A stretch of 64,000 nt of DNA from Niveibacterium sp. SC-1 (GTDB taxonomy: Bacteria; Pseudomonadota; Gammaproteobacteria; Burkholderiales; Rhodocyclaceae). Below are positions 1 to 8,467 of this stretch, in pieces; the first letter of the stretch is position 1, and every line of letters starts with the position of its first letter. A program made the position numbers and the translations under genes. The notes under the pieces are model-generated. The model was not told where the DNA came from. It searched no databases and saw only the letters and a list, made by a program, of their open reading frames with translations. The stretch lies in NCBI RefSeq assembly GCF_038235435.1, contig NZ_CP151275.1, positions 1,488,001-1,552,000 on the forward strand, written 5' to 3'.

Positions 1-771
1 GTAGAGGGTGAGGCCGGTGAAGGCGAGGCCGCCCACCAGGTTGCCCAGCACGGTCGGGATCTCGTTCCAGATCAGGTAGTCCAGGATCGTGAAGTGCGCG
101 CCCAGCATCAGGCCCGAGGGGAACAGAAACATGTTCACGATCGAGTGCTCGAACACCATGTAGAAGAACAGCATGATCGGCATCCACATGGCGATCACCT
201 TGCCGCTCACATGGGTGGAGATCATCGCGCCGACCACGCCGGCCGACACCATCCAGTTGCACAGCATGCCGCGCACGAAGAGCGTGAGCATGCCGGCCGC
301 GCCGTGCGACTGGTAGCCCAGGGTGCGGTTCTCGCCGATCACGCCGATCGCATGGCCCACCGGGCTGGGCTCCACCGAGAAACCGTAGGTGACGTAGATC
401 GCCATCATCACGGCCACCGTGAAGGCGCCGAGGAAGTTGCCGACGAACACCAGGCCCCAGTTGCGCAGCACGCCGCCCAGGGTCACGCCGGGGCGCTTGT
501 CGATCCAGGCCAGCGGCGAGAGCACGAACACACCGGTCAAGAGATCGAAGCCGAACAGATACAGGATGCAGAAGCCCACCGGAAACAGCACCGCGCCCAG
601 GAGCGGCTGGCCGGTCTGCACATTGATGGTGACCGCGAACCACGCCGCCAGCGCGAGGATCGCGCCGGCCATGTAGGCACGGATCACCGTGTCGCGCGCG
701 GACATGAAGATCTTGGATTCACCGGCGTCGATCATCTTGGTGACGAACTCTGAAGGCGCGAGATAGGCCAT
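1..771 (-). CDS. Formate/nitrite transporter (FNT family), partial
   Basis: Reading leftward from the ATG at 771 gives at least 257 residues of a six-helix FNT (FocA/NirC) channel; the C-terminus lies beyond the window. The protein begins MAYLAPSEFV, shows repeated hydrophobic segments and carries the FNT-like stretch FVRGMLCNWMV near the middle and FEHSIVNMF towards the end. An AGAGG Shine-Dalgarno lies about 8 bases before the ATG. FNT proteins conduct formate, nitrite or related small anions across the inner membrane; sequence alone does not say which here, and a nitrate reductase in the same window makes nitrite as plausible as formate. It is preceded on its own strand by a structured leader and a terminator, which suggests attenuation control. 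Confidence 0.9.
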   Translation of the reverse strand, partial: MAYLAPSEFVTKMIDAGESKIFMSARDTVIRAYMAGAILALAAWFAVTINVQTGQPLLGAVLFPVGFCILYLFGFDLLTGVFVLSPLAWIDKRPGVTLGGVLRNWGLVFVGNFLGAFTVAVMMAIYVTYGFSVEPSPVGHAIGVIGENRTLGYQSHGAAGMLTLFVRGMLCNWMVSAGVVGAMISTHVSGKVIAMWMPIMLFFYMVFEHSIVNMFLFPSGLMLGAHFTILDYLIWNEIPTVLGNLVGGLAFTGLTLY

Positions 772-803
772 TGCGTTTCCTCTGAAGACTCAAGCTGACA
801 AGC

Positions 804-828
804 AAAAAAAAACGCCCACTCCCGGGCG
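804..828 (-). terminator. Intrinsic terminator in the transporter leader
   Basis: On the minus strand CGCCC, six bases, GGGCG is followed by nine T. It ends about 33 bases before the transporter ATG on the same strand, so it is placed as an attenuator. It could instead end transcripts arriving from the methyltransferase operon at 1123-3122. Confidence 0.7.
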
Positions 829-860
829 CTGAGTCAGCGAAGCCGGCAATGGACGTCGTC

Positions 861-920
861 GTCCTAACGAAGGGTGTGGCGAGTCGTCGCCACGGGTTGC
901 AGTCGCGCCTACGTTGGAAC
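861..920 (-). promoter_or_regulatory. Structured 5' leader of the FNT transporter gene
   Basis: Positions 861-869 and 912-920 pair over nine bases with one mismatch and one G-U. They enclose a perfect 7-bp hairpin (876-882 with 887-893, loop 883-886). The intrinsic terminator at 804-828 and then the transporter ATG follow on the same strand. The arrangement of nested helices, terminator and start codon is that of a riboswitch or protein-controlled attenuator. I could not match it to a known class. Confidence 0.4.
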
Positions 921-1122
921 GACCGGCCGAGGCTTTTAGCAGCAGACGTGCCACGCGCAGATGCTGCACTGCGGGTGCGGGCAGCTCACGCGCTGGCGGG
1001 GGATGAGGCTCGTGTCTTGCGCAGGTGCAGCGAAGTCGCGGCGCCCAGGCGTGGTGCTTGCGAGTGGGGGGTGACCGGCTTTGGTGCGCGCGGGCCGTGC
1101 ATGACGGCCCGCGCAGCGATGT

Positions 1123-2256
1123 TCAGATCACGGCCAGTTGCCAGAGCGAGGTGACTTCCGCCTTGCGGGCAGCGTGGAGTGGATCGTCCGGGTCCATGGC
1201 CTTGCCGTGCTGCGGACGGATGTTGAGCCGGTCCTGCACCTTGAGGCCGGCCTCGGCAAACCAGGTTTCCAGTTGCGCGCGGCTGCGCAGGCCCAGGTGT
1301 TCCGCGAGGTCGGAGAGGATCAGCCAGCCCTCGCCACCGGGCGCGAGATGCGCCGCCAGGCCTTGCAGGAAACCGCGCAGCATGCGGCTGTCCGGGTCAT
1401 AGACGGCGTACTCCAGCGGCGAACTCGGCTTGGCCGGCACCCAGGGCGGGTTGCAGACGATCAGCGCCGCACGTTCGGAAGGGAAGAGGTCCGCGCGCCG
1501 CAACTCCACGCGCGAAGCGAAGCCCAGGCGGTTGATGTTCTCGGCGGCGCAGGCCAGCGCGCGCTCGTCCTGGTCGGTGGCGATCACGCGCGGCACGCCG
1601 CGGCGGGCAAGGAGCGCGGCGAGGATGCCGGTGCCGGTCCCCACGTCCACCGCGATGCCTTGCTGCTCCAGGGCTTTGGGCAGCGGCGCACGCGCCACCA
1701 GGTCCACGTATTCGCCGCGCACCGGCGAGAACACGCCGTAATGCGGGTGGATGCGCGCACCCAGCGCCTGGATCTCCACGCCCTTCTTGCGCCACTCATG
1801 CGCGCCGATCAGGCCCAATAGCTCGCGCAGCGATACAACGAAGGGCCCGTTCGCCGGGCCATAGGCTTCCTCGCAGGCGGCCTTCACATCCGGCGCGCGG
1901 CGCAGCGGGATGCCGTAGTCCGCGTCGAAGGGAATCAGCAGCAGCCCCAGGCTGCGCGCGCGCTGCGCCTGCGCCATGCGGTGCAGGTTGAAGCTCTCGG
2001 TGAGCGTGGCGCCCGGCTTCTTCGGCTTGCGTGAGACGCGACGACCGAGCGCCAGCAAGAGCTGGCGCGCATTCTGGAAGTCACCCTTCCAGAGCAGCGC
2101 CGTGCCCTCGCTCACCAGGCGGAAGGCCTGGTCCGCGGGCATGCGGTCGTCCGCCAGCTGCACGCGCTTCGGCGGCGGCGCCGCGCTTTCGGAATGCCAG
2201 GGCGCGGTCTGCGCGCGGCCCGCTTCGTCCGTCCAGTGCAGATGGGGTCCGCTCAT
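1123..2256 (-). CDS. Class I SAM-dependent methyltransferase (MTS/HemK-like fold)
   Basis: This 377-residue protein has a class I methyltransferase core in its second half: the SAM-binding glycine-rich motif DVGTGTGILAALLA, an acidic motif with ATDQDERAL, and the NPPW tetrapeptide typical of enzymes that methylate a planar amide or exocyclic nitrogen (N5-glutamine and N6-adenine type). The N-terminal 170 residues are not a domain I recognise. The target could be rRNA, tRNA or protein and cannot be named from sequence. The start codon overlaps the stop of the gene before it (ATGA, 2253-2256), so the two methyltransferases are translationally coupled. Confidence 0.8.
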   Translation of the reverse strand: MSGPHLHWTDEAGRAQTAPWHSESAAPPPKRVQLADDRMPADQAFRLVSEGTALLWKGDFQNARQLLLALGRRVSRKPKKPGATLTESFNLHRMAQAQRARSLGLLLIPFDADYGIPLRRAPDVKAACEEAYGPANGPFVVSLRELLGLIGAHEWRKKGVEIQALGARIHPHYGVFSPVRGEYVDLVARAPLPKALEQQGIAVDVGTGTGILAALLARRGVPRVIATDQDERALACAAENINRLGFASRVELRRADLFPSERAALIVCNPPWVPAKPSSPLEYAVYDPDSRMLRGFLQGLAAHLAPGGEGWLILSDLAEHLGLRSRAQLETWFAEAGLKVQDRLNIRPQHGKAMDPDDPLHAARKAEVTSLWQLAVI

Positions 2257-3122
2257 GCCTGTGCCTTTGCGCCGTCATGCGCGTCCGTGAAAAAACGTTG
2301 GGAGAGTTCTTCAAGTCCGGTGCTGGCCAGCACCTCGTGCAGGCGTTCGGCCGGCTTGCGGCGCGGCAGGTTCTTGTAGCTCGCGATGATCAGCTCGTTC
2401 TTCATCGAGTGCTCCCAGCCCACCAGCTCGGTCACGTTCACCTGGTAGCCGTGCGCCTCAAGCTGCAGGCAGCGCAGCACGTTGGTGAGCTGGCTGCCGA
2501 ATTCGCGCGTATGCAGCGGATGGCGCCACAGCTCGGTCAGCGCCGACTTGCCCAGCGCCTGCCCCTTGTTCTTGCGCAGCACCGAAGCCACCTCCGCCTG
2601 GCAGCAAGGCACCAGCACGATGAAGCGCGCCTCCTTCGCCAGCGCAAAACGGATCGCATCATCGGTGGCCGTATTGCAGGCATGCAGCGCGGTGACGACA
2701 TCCACCTTGGCGGGCAGGGCGTCGGAGCTGATCGAGTCCGCCACGGAAAGATTCAGGAAGCTCATTCCCGGAAAACCCAGCCGCTGCGCCAGCTCGCGCG
2801 AATGCGTCACCAGCTCGTCGCGCGTCTCGATCCCCCAGATATGCCCCTGCTGCGCCTGCTCCTTGAAGAACAGGTCGTAGAGGATGAAACCGAGATACGA
2901 CTTGCCCGCCCCGTGGTCGACCAGGCTCACCTCCGCATGCTCGGCCAGCACTTCCTTGAGCAAGGGCTCGATGAACTGGAACAGGTGATACACCTGCTTC
3001 AGCTTGCGCCGGCTGTCCTGATTCATCTTCCCGTCGCGCGTCAGGATGTGCAGTTCCTTGAGCAGCTCGACGGACTGGCCCGGGCGGATGTCGTGGGTTT
3101 TGGGGGTGGGGTGGGGTTTCAT
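2253..3122 (-). CDS. Class I SAM-dependent methyltransferase (Methyltransf_32-like)
   Basis: The protein (289 residues from the ATG at 3122) contains a SAM-binding region with VDHGAGKSYLGFILYD, and later the motifs ALHACNTATDDAI and VLVPCCQAEV. This HAC...PCC signature is typical of the Methyltransf_32 family that includes GSTCD/METTL25-like proteins. The substrate is unknown. The frame is open upstream to 3212, but those extra 30 residues look unconserved and the internal ATG is preferred; no clear Shine-Dalgarno decides it. The stop overlaps the start of the next methyltransferase, so the two form a two-gene operon. Confidence 0.75.
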   Translation of the reverse strand: MKPHPTPKTHDIRPGQSVELLKELHILTRDGKMNQDSRRKLKQVYHLFQFIEPLLKEVLAEHAEVSLVDHGAGKSYLGFILYDLFFKEQAQQGHIWGIETRDELVTHSRELAQRLGFPGMSFLNLSVADSISSDALPAKVDVVTALHACNTATDDAIRFALAKEARFIVLVPCCQAEVASVLRKNKGQALGKSALTELWRHPLHTREFGSQLTNVLRCLQLEAHGYQVNVTELVGWEHSMKNELIIASYKNLPRRKPAERLHEVLASTGLEELSQRFFTDAHDGAKAQA

Positions 3123-3295
3123 GCGGGGGTAAGTCGCGGGTCGCGGCTTTGGGACGGCGGAGGCAGAAGTGTACGTCAGATGCTTGCGACCCGAGGCTAC
3201 GCAGGCGAGCAAACGGACGGTTCAGTGGCAATCCGTGTGTGACCACGGCTGCGGGCCGCCGACTGCAGCCCTGCGGGCTCCCCGTGTCGAGGCTG

Positions 3296-3331
3296 AGAGC
3301 CGCTCGGGCAGCAGGCGGTCCGAGCGGCTCT
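3296..3331 (-). terminator. Terminator-like hairpin after the Excalibur lipoprotein gene
   Basis: A perfect 12-bp inverted repeat (3296-3307 with 3320-3331, loop 12) lies 8 bases after the stop codon of the lipoprotein gene on the minus strand. No T tract follows, so it may act as a 3' stabiliser or weak terminator. Confidence 0.5.
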
Positions 3332-3338
3332 TCGCGGT

Positions 3339-4451
3339 TTACCGCCGCACAAAGGTCTGTAAGCCGTCCTCGGCCGTCCAAGTCACCAGTTGGCCATTTG
3401 CGCCTCGAAGTGCCAGGCGTCCAGAAGCGTCGCGCCGAAAACCCTGCATGGGAACGTCGTCTTGCAAGGTCCAACTACTGGCGGGCGATCTCGCCAGCGT
3501 GCCTGTGTTGGTGAAGCCTTCAAATATCGATGCGTCGAGCGGTACCACGTCACTAGACTCATGGAGTACGCCAAACCAAGTGGTTCGCTGGAACGTCGGG
3601 TTTCGATTTTCCGCGCTCTCATAGGTGTCTTGATAAGAGACTGCCAAGCTGCCAGACGAGGACGAAAGTAGTCGCGCCGAATAATGATCGAGGGTGAACA
3701 TTCCCTGCGGGTCTGATCCGCTACGCGTGACGGGAAACACTAGCGGAGCGGTGCATTGCCCTTTTTCGGCGTCTTGATTCACGCAGATCCACATCGTGCC
3801 TCTGTCGAATACCACGAGCGTTCCAACGACGGGCACGCAGGGTGATCGACCTTGCTGGCAGGTCTGGCCAATCGCGCGGTAGATGCCGGCGATGGCGGCC
3901 AAAGGGCGGCTGTCTGGCACGAAACCAATGCCGCCGATTCCGCTGCTTTGGAGTGAATGCCCGTGGTTAGACCAAGACGGCACGAGATCGTACGACCTGG
4001 AGCCGTAGCGGACGCCGATGAAATTGTTGGACACCTGCGTGGACCCGTCCGAGCCTCCCCCGCCAAGTGGGCCCATATTTGAGACCGAGCCGAATGGGCC
4101 CCAAACCGACATGATGTACTGCCCTGAGCTAGCCGAAACTAGAGCGGTGACCTCGCCAAGCGCACTCATGAGGTTGTATTCCGGCGCCGGCGGCACTTCC
4201 GTGCCTCCAGTTCCACCACCAACGCCGCCGCCGCCCCCGCCTGATGGGCGACTGGCCAGATCTTCGCAGGCGACGCCGTCTCCGTCGCGATCGAGTTGCG
4301 TTGCCCCGTCGGCGTATGCCGCCTGGGCATCTTGCTGATAGCGGAAGTCAGAGCAGACTGCATCACTGTTGCCGATGCCGCCGCCGCAGCCAGCCACCAA
4401 CAAAGCAGATAACGCAGCCGCCGCGTAGCCGAGCTTAAGTACTCGAAGCAT
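3339..4451 (-). CDS. Excalibur-domain lipoprotein of unknown function
   Basis: The start at 4451 is fixed by a GGGAGGAT Shine-Dalgarno and by the lipoprotein signal that follows (MLRVLKLGY, hydrophobic core, lipobox LVAGC). The mature protein would be lipidated and exported. Next comes a short Excalibur domain (cysteine, DRDGDG and a final CED), a calcium-binding-like motif often found on surface proteins. A glycine-rich linker and about 260 residues of unrecognised sequence follow, with a CQQGRSPC and CVNQDAEKGQC cysteine pattern. The whole is 370 residues. The frame is open a further 127 codons upstream, but that extension lacks signal features and is rejected. Confidence 0.8.
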   Translation of the reverse strand: MLRVLKLGYAAAALSALLVAGCGGGIGNSDAVCSDFRYQQDAQAAYADGATQLDRDGDGVACEDLASRPSGGGGGGVGGGTGGTEVPPAPEYNLMSALGEVTALVSASSGQYIMSVWGPFGSVSNMGPLGGGGSDGSTQVSNNFIGVRYGSRSYDLVPSWSNHGHSLQSSGIGGIGFVPDSRPLAAIAGIYRAIGQTCQQGRSPCVPVVGTLVVFDRGTMWICVNQDAEKGQCTAPLVFPVTRSGSDPQGMFTLDHYSARLLSSSSGSLAVSYQDTYESAENRNPTFQRTTWFGVLHESSDVVPLDASIFEGFTNTGTLARSPASSWTLQDDVPMQGFRRDASGRLALRGANGQLVTWTAEDGLQTFVRR

Positions 4452-4698
4452 TGGATATCCTCCCTTGGGTTGTTTTTCTTGGCGGAGAGCGCGAACGCTT
4501 GCACTGTCGGGCGACGCGCTGCCGTGGCAACCAAAATGCGGTCGCAAGGATAGGGTGTCGACGCCGATCGCACGATGTGCATACAGCACAGCGGTTGGCG
4601 AAACTACACGCGGGGACTCAATCCGCTCTTTTGGGAGCCAAAGTCGTGTTCCTCCGCGTCTTGGCGGCGGGTGGGGCACGCAATTGGCGACATCTAGG

Positions 4699-4785
4699 GT
4701 GCGACTGCTATACGGGATCACGCGCAGCATTTGCCTGACCGATGAAGGCCAGCAATTGCTGGGCGCGACGGGGCAGGCGTTGGCG
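4699..4785 (+). pseudogene. Remnant of a LysR-family regulator (end of HTH domain)
   Basis: Read in the frame starting at 4699 the translation begins VRLLYGITRSICLTDEGQQ, which resembles the end of the LysR DNA-binding domain (typically VRLL.RTTRS..LTDEG). Upstream, in another frame near 4647, FLRVLAAGG resembles the beginning of such a domain, but the helix-turn-helix between them is missing and nothing follows after 4785. This looks like a small decayed fragment in the 400-base gap between two minus-strand genes; the rest of that gap holds nothing recognisable. Based on similarity by eye only. Confidence 0.35.
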
Positions 4786-4847
4786 CCGCGTGATTCACCC
4801 CGCGCGTTCGGGTTCCCCGTCCATTCCTGCACTCGCGCGTAGCGCGT

Positions 4848-5519
4848 TCAGGCCGAGTACCACAACACCGCCACGAAATGGCATGCCGTGCCTGCGACGA
4901 CGAACAGGTGCCAGATGAAGTGGAAGTACTTCAGTCGCTCCAGCATGAAGAACACCGCGCCCGCCGTGTAGGCGATGCCGCCTGCCAGGAGCCAGAACAG
5001 CCCCCACTTGGGGATGAGGTCCCATGCGGTCGGCGCTGCGATGACGATCAGCCAGCCCATCGCGAGGTAGGTCCACGTCGAGATCGTCGTGTAGCGGACG
5101 CCGCCAAAGGCTTTGAGCACCGTGCCCAGGGCGGCCAGGCCCCACACGAGTCCGAACAGCGTCCAGCCCCAAGGGCCGCGGAGCACGCCGAGGGTGAAGG
5201 GCGTGTAGGTGCCGGCGATCAGCAGGTAGATGGCCGAGTGGTCGAGGATCTGGAATACGCGCTTGGTGCCGCTCTCCGGAAAAGCGTGGAAGAGCGTGGA
5301 GGCGAGATAGAGCAGCACCATGGTGGTCGCGAACACGCTTGCGGCGACGATTCCTGCCGGGTCTGCCCGCCCGATCGCGGCGGTGACGAGCACCGGGAAG
5401 GCTGTCAGCGCCAGCAACAAGCCGAGTCCGTGGCTCACGCTGTTCGCGATCTCCTCGCCGAGGGACTGCGGACGCTCGCGCAGCGCGAGTGCTTCGACCG
5501 TCGTGGTGGCTCCTGCCAT
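4848..5519 (-). CDS. Hemolysin III / YqfA-type membrane protein
   Basis: The 223-residue protein shows about seven hydrophobic segments and the HlyIII/PAQR signatures: EEIANSVSHGLG at the N-terminus, YLASTLFHAF in the first third, DHSAIYLLIAGTYTPF, and HFIWHLFVVAGTACHF near the end, supplying the conserved histidines and aspartate thought to bind a metal. Bacterial members are inner-membrane proteins of poorly defined function, despite the hemolysin name. The start at 5519 is chosen because GGGAGA lies at good spacing; an ATG at 5555 and one at 5582 are in frame but lack a Shine-Dalgarno, and the family usually has 210-225 residues. Confidence 0.88.
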   Translation of the reverse strand: MAGATTTVEALALRERPQSLGEEIANSVSHGLGLLLALTAFPVLVTAAIGRADPAGIVAASVFATTMVLLYLASTLFHAFPESGTKRVFQILDHSAIYLLIAGTYTPFTLGVLRGPWGWTLFGLVWGLAALGTVLKAFGGVRYTTISTWTYLAMGWLIVIAAPTAWDLIPKWGLFWLLAGGIAYTAGAVFFMLERLKYFHFIWHLFVVAGTACHFVAVLWYSA

Positions 5520-5776
5520 CGTGGTGTCTCCCATGGGGTACATGTCTGGATTCATCGGCGGGGACGTTCCCGCCCGCCGCAATGGTTCATGGGGCGGCGC
5601 TGTCGCGGCTTGCGCGCGGTCATAGGTTCATTGAAAACACGCCTGAGGCGTCGCCCCTCGGCGGCGAGGTCATGCGGCGACCTCATTCTGCACGACAGGC
5701 GTGCGCGTCGCGCTGCCCATACTCAAGGACGCATCTCTCTCCGAGGCCCGGCCCGGGGCGCCGCTGGCGCCAATCG

Positions 5777-6202
5777 CTAGCGCTTCGGTTTCTTCGGCGC
5801 CGATCCCACCCAGCCCGGATGAGGTACTGCCTTGCGCATTAGGCGCTCCAGCTCAGGCCCGCGATAGAGGTCGATGCACTTGAGGAGCTCGAAGCGGGCG
5901 TCCGCATAGCCCTCGGGCGAGCCGACGTAGGTGCGCGCCAGATATTTCGCGATGAGCGCGTCCAACGCCGGCTGTTGCTCAAGGTCGAAGTAGGTCCATT
6001 CGAGGTAGGCGCCGGTCGATTGGCTGGCGTCCTTGCCGCTGGGCGAGCCCTGGTACGCGGTGGCGATGCAGGCCGCGAGGGCGCGGTCCTTGAAGTTCTG
6101 GCCGTTGGTGCGCAAGCGCATGCCGGACTGTTCGGGCTCGGCCGCGAAGGCTAGCGGCGCCCACGCGCAAAGGGCGGCTGCGAGTGCCGCGTAAAATTGC
6201 AC
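5777..6202 (-). CDS. tai4: Type VI secretion immunity protein Tai4
   Basis: A 141-residue exported protein: residues 1-20 form a signal peptide (MQFYAALAAALCAWAPLAFA), as needed for a periplasmic immunity factor. The body carries the Tai4-family pattern CIATAY, YLEW, and FELLKCIDLYRGPELERL. Tai4 proteins bind and block Tae4 amidases delivered by type VI secretion, protecting the peptidoglycan. The predicted start is GTG at 6202, directly after the residual effector reading frame. Its partner Tae4 lies immediately upstream but is frameshifted, so this gene may now act as an orphan immunity gene against relatives' toxin. No type VI apparatus gene is in the window. Confidence 0.85.
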   Translation of the reverse strand: MQFYAALAAALCAWAPLAFAAEPEQSGMRLRTNGQNFKDRALAACIATAYQGSPSGKDASQSTGAYLEWTYFDLEQQPALDALIAKYLARTYVGSPEGYADARFELLKCIDLYRGPELERLMRKAVPHPGWVGSAPKKPKR

Positions 6203-6689
6203 GCTCCAGAAGTTGGCGCGCGTCGTTTTGTCGCTTGCGCCGGCTCGTTGAAATAGCAGTGGTCGAGCAGCTCTTGCCGTCGAACAAGGTGGCGTGTCCT
6301 CGCGCGTCGTTCCAGTCCGTGACTTCGAACAGCACGATGCCCTGCCGTCCTCCGAGTACTGACGGGTCCGCAGGATAGGCGACGACTTCCGGCTTGCCCC
6401 ATGTGCGGGTGAGGAAATCGATGAGGTCCGGGACGCGCAGGAAGTAACTCCTTCCGTCGCTGCCCGAGACGGTTTTGCCGACCGCCTTCGGGATGAGCAC
6501 GCCCGACCTCCCGAGGATGTAGCTCATGCGGACAGCGCAGGTGTTCTCCCACGGTTGGGTCGCATGATGGATGTTGAGCGCGACGGCGCCGCCGATGAGG
6601 CGAGCGACCTTGTCGGACTGCGATTCGCCGTTAGTGCTGACGATTGCCTGGGAGGCTGCCCAGAGCGAAGAGAAGGTAGGGCGGGACAA
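6203..6689 (-). pseudogene. tae4: Type VI amidase effector Tae4, frameshifted
   Basis: Tae4 is a peptidoglycan amidase injected into rival cells. The TTG start at 6689 is preceded by AAGGGAG at proper spacing, and the protein opens SRPTFSSLW as in the family. The catalytic cysteine (C51, in ENTCAVRMSY) and histidine (H132, in RGHATLFDGK) are present. After DGKSC the family sequence jumps frame twice: DHCYFNEP is in a second frame and GASDKTTRANFWS in a third, consistent with one missing base near 6264 and another near 6240-6244. In the third frame no stop precedes the Tai4 start. As read, the enzyme loses its normal C-terminus. Either a real pseudogene or two assembly errors. Confidence 0.75.
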
Positions 6690-6888
6690 GGCGGGCTCCC
6701 TTTCGGGAATTGCGAGTGCAGTCGGAAAACCGCCGCGGCGCTGAATGGCTGCGGGCGCGCTAGGGTATGACAATGGCACGCCGCGAGGGGTGCTCGCGAT
6801 CACGGATCCCCGGAGCTTTCCCTTCGGCCCGCATACCCCTAACCGCACTACCACATACCTCTCGCGGTCTTCCCCGGCGAGGGGTGTC

Positions 6889-6924
6889 GGGCGGGTCCGC
6901 CATCCCCGGACGGCGGACCCGCCC
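6889..6924. terminator. Strong hairpin downstream of the GH-A hydrolase gene
   Basis: A perfect 13-bp inverted repeat (6889-6901 with 6912-6924, loop 10) begins 5 bases beyond the stop of the glycoside hydrolase gene on the minus strand. It has no T tract. It probably ends or protects that transcript. Confidence 0.5.
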
Positions 6925-6928
6925 GCGC

Positions 6929-8245
6929 TCAGCGGCCCACGTAGCGCAGCCGCGTCACCGTGTAGCCGCCCAGCTTCAGCGTCTTCGCGGGCTTGAGCTT
7001 GGCGTTGTCCTTCTGGTCGTAGGTGATCTTCTCGTCGAAGTATTCGCCCTCCTGCAGCTGGTAGCCGGGCAGGGTGGTGACGATGTCTTTGGGGGCCTTG
7101 CCCTTGTTGATGACGATCACGTCGAGCGTCTTGCCGTCGAGCGCGGCGTGGGTCCAGAGATCGGGGTCGTCGACGCGGGCGCCGATGAAGTTGCCCTTGA
7201 GCTGGCCGAGCATGCCGAAGGCGTAGTACGTGGGGCGCTGGATGCCGCCGGTGTCGATGAGGCCGTGGCCGCCGGTGGTGAGCAGGGCGAAGTACTGGAC
7301 GGTGTCGAGGCGGTTCTTGTTCAGGCGCAGCGTGACTTCCATGGCCCACATGGCGGCGGGCATGTCGTCGAGGTGGTGCGGATCGTCGCTGCGCCAGGAG
7401 AGGCTGTATTCGGTGACGCCCCACTTGACCGCGCGCTGGTAGCCCTTGGGGTTCTTCTCGGGATCGGCCCAGAGCTTGCGGTAGCGCTGGATGATCTCGT
7501 CGCCGTCAGACGCGGTGGCCAGCGCGGCGGCGTCGCCCATGCGGCCGTCGGTGGGGTAGATGTGATACGTCACCACATCCACCACATCACCGCAGGCCTG
7601 CACGAAGGCTTCGAGGAAGCGGTCGCGCGCGGGCACGGCGCCGGAAACGGCGGGGCCGGCGATCAGGGCTTGCGGGTCGACCGCGCGGATGGCGGCGGCC
7701 TGGGCGCGGAAGACGTCGCAGTAGCGCTCCGGCGTCCAGCTCGGGTCGCCACGGGTGACGGCGAAGAGGTCGGGTTCGTTGCCGATTTCCCAGTAGGGCG
7801 CCTTGATGCCGCGTTCGCGCGTCCAGCGCACGAAGTCCGCGGCGTCCTGTGGCTGGTTCTTGGCGGGGGCTTCGTTGGCCTTGGCCTGGAAGACGCGGGT
7901 GTGCATGAGCACCTGCGGGTTGCCCATGAGCTGGAGGTTCTGTTTGAAGACGTCCAGCGCCTCGGGCTTCATGTCGTATTCGTCGCCGACGTTGCCACCG
8001 GGAAAGCGCAGGGTGTTGATCGGGATGGCCTGCACTTGCTCCAGGTACTCGGCCACCGGCATCCAGTTGCCGAAGTTGTAGCCATTGAGCACCTGCGGAT
8101 TCACCGGGGCCACGACGTTGGCGGGATCGATCTGCAGGGTGACCGGGGCGGCCCGGGCGGCGAGCGGAAGAGTTAGGGGAAGTGCGCAGGTGCAGGCCAG
8201 GGCGATGCGACGCAGGGCGCGCACGGTGCGGAGTGTTCTTGTCAT
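6929..8245 (-). CDS. Secreted clan GH-A glycoside hydrolase
   Basis: A 438-residue protein with an N-terminal signal peptide (basic MTRTLRTVRALRR, hydrophobic core, cleavage after ARA) and a TIM-barrel hydrolase fold. Features typical of clan GH-A retaining enzymes are visible: LRFPGGN on an early strand, WEIGNEPD with the asparagine-glutamate acid/base pair, YHIYP, and WGVTEYSLSW carrying the likely nucleophile glutamate. This pattern is shared by GH39, GH51, GH30 and GH79 families, so the sugar cannot be named with certainty. It sits near an MFS transporter and malZ, which suggests polysaccharide use, but terminators separate them. Confidence 0.75.
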   Translation of the reverse strand: MTRTLRTVRALRRIALACTCALPLTLPLAARAAPVTLQIDPANVVAPVNPQVLNGYNFGNWMPVAEYLEQVQAIPINTLRFPGGNVGDEYDMKPEALDVFKQNLQLMGNPQVLMHTRVFQAKANEAPAKNQPQDAADFVRWTRERGIKAPYWEIGNEPDLFAVTRGDPSWTPERYCDVFRAQAAAIRAVDPQALIAGPAVSGAVPARDRFLEAFVQACGDVVDVVTYHIYPTDGRMGDAAALATASDGDEIIQRYRKLWADPEKNPKGYQRAVKWGVTEYSLSWRSDDPHHLDDMPAAMWAMEVTLRLNKNRLDTVQYFALLTTGGHGLIDTGGIQRPTYYAFGMLGQLKGNFIGARVDDPDLWTHAALDGKTLDVIVINKGKAPKDIVTTLPGYQLQEGEYFDEKITYDQKDNAKLKPAKTLKLGGYTVTRLRYVGR

Positions 8246-8424
8246 GGGCAGTCCGTCGGTGTGGGTGGACGGAAGCGGGCGCCGGGCGACTCTCGTGCGG
8301 CCTCCCTGGCTGCGCTCCCGGAGGCAAGAGTAATCCGTTTTACTTGAGGCCGCAGCAGGCTTTGAGGGGCGCGAGCCGTACGCGTCTTGCGCAGTTCAGG
8401 AGCCGTCAGGCTGCCCGATGCTAC

Positions 8425-8449
8425 GGACGCCCGCCTTGCACGGGCGTCC
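8425..8449 (-). terminator. Hairpin downstream of the MFS transporter gene
   Basis: A perfect 9-bp inverted repeat (8425-8433 with 8441-8449, loop 7) lies 19 bases past the MFS stop on the minus strand. There is no T tract. The rest of the 8246-8467 gap shows nothing else. Confidence 0.45.
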
Positions 8450-8467
8450 GGTTCAAACGCAGGCCGA

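Noticed and set aside
804..935. Known riboswitch (ZTP or other) upstream of the FNT gene
   Set aside because: The conserved 3' ZTP element is not present, and I found no other class match by eye.
3339..4832. A 497-codon version of the Excalibur protein
   Set aside because: The signal peptide and Shine-Dalgarno place the start at 4451.
5979..7424. A 481-codon frame joining Tae4 to upstream sequence
   Set aside because: Its upstream part is antisense-shifted sequence of the glycoside hydrolase gene; the effector begins at TTG 6689.
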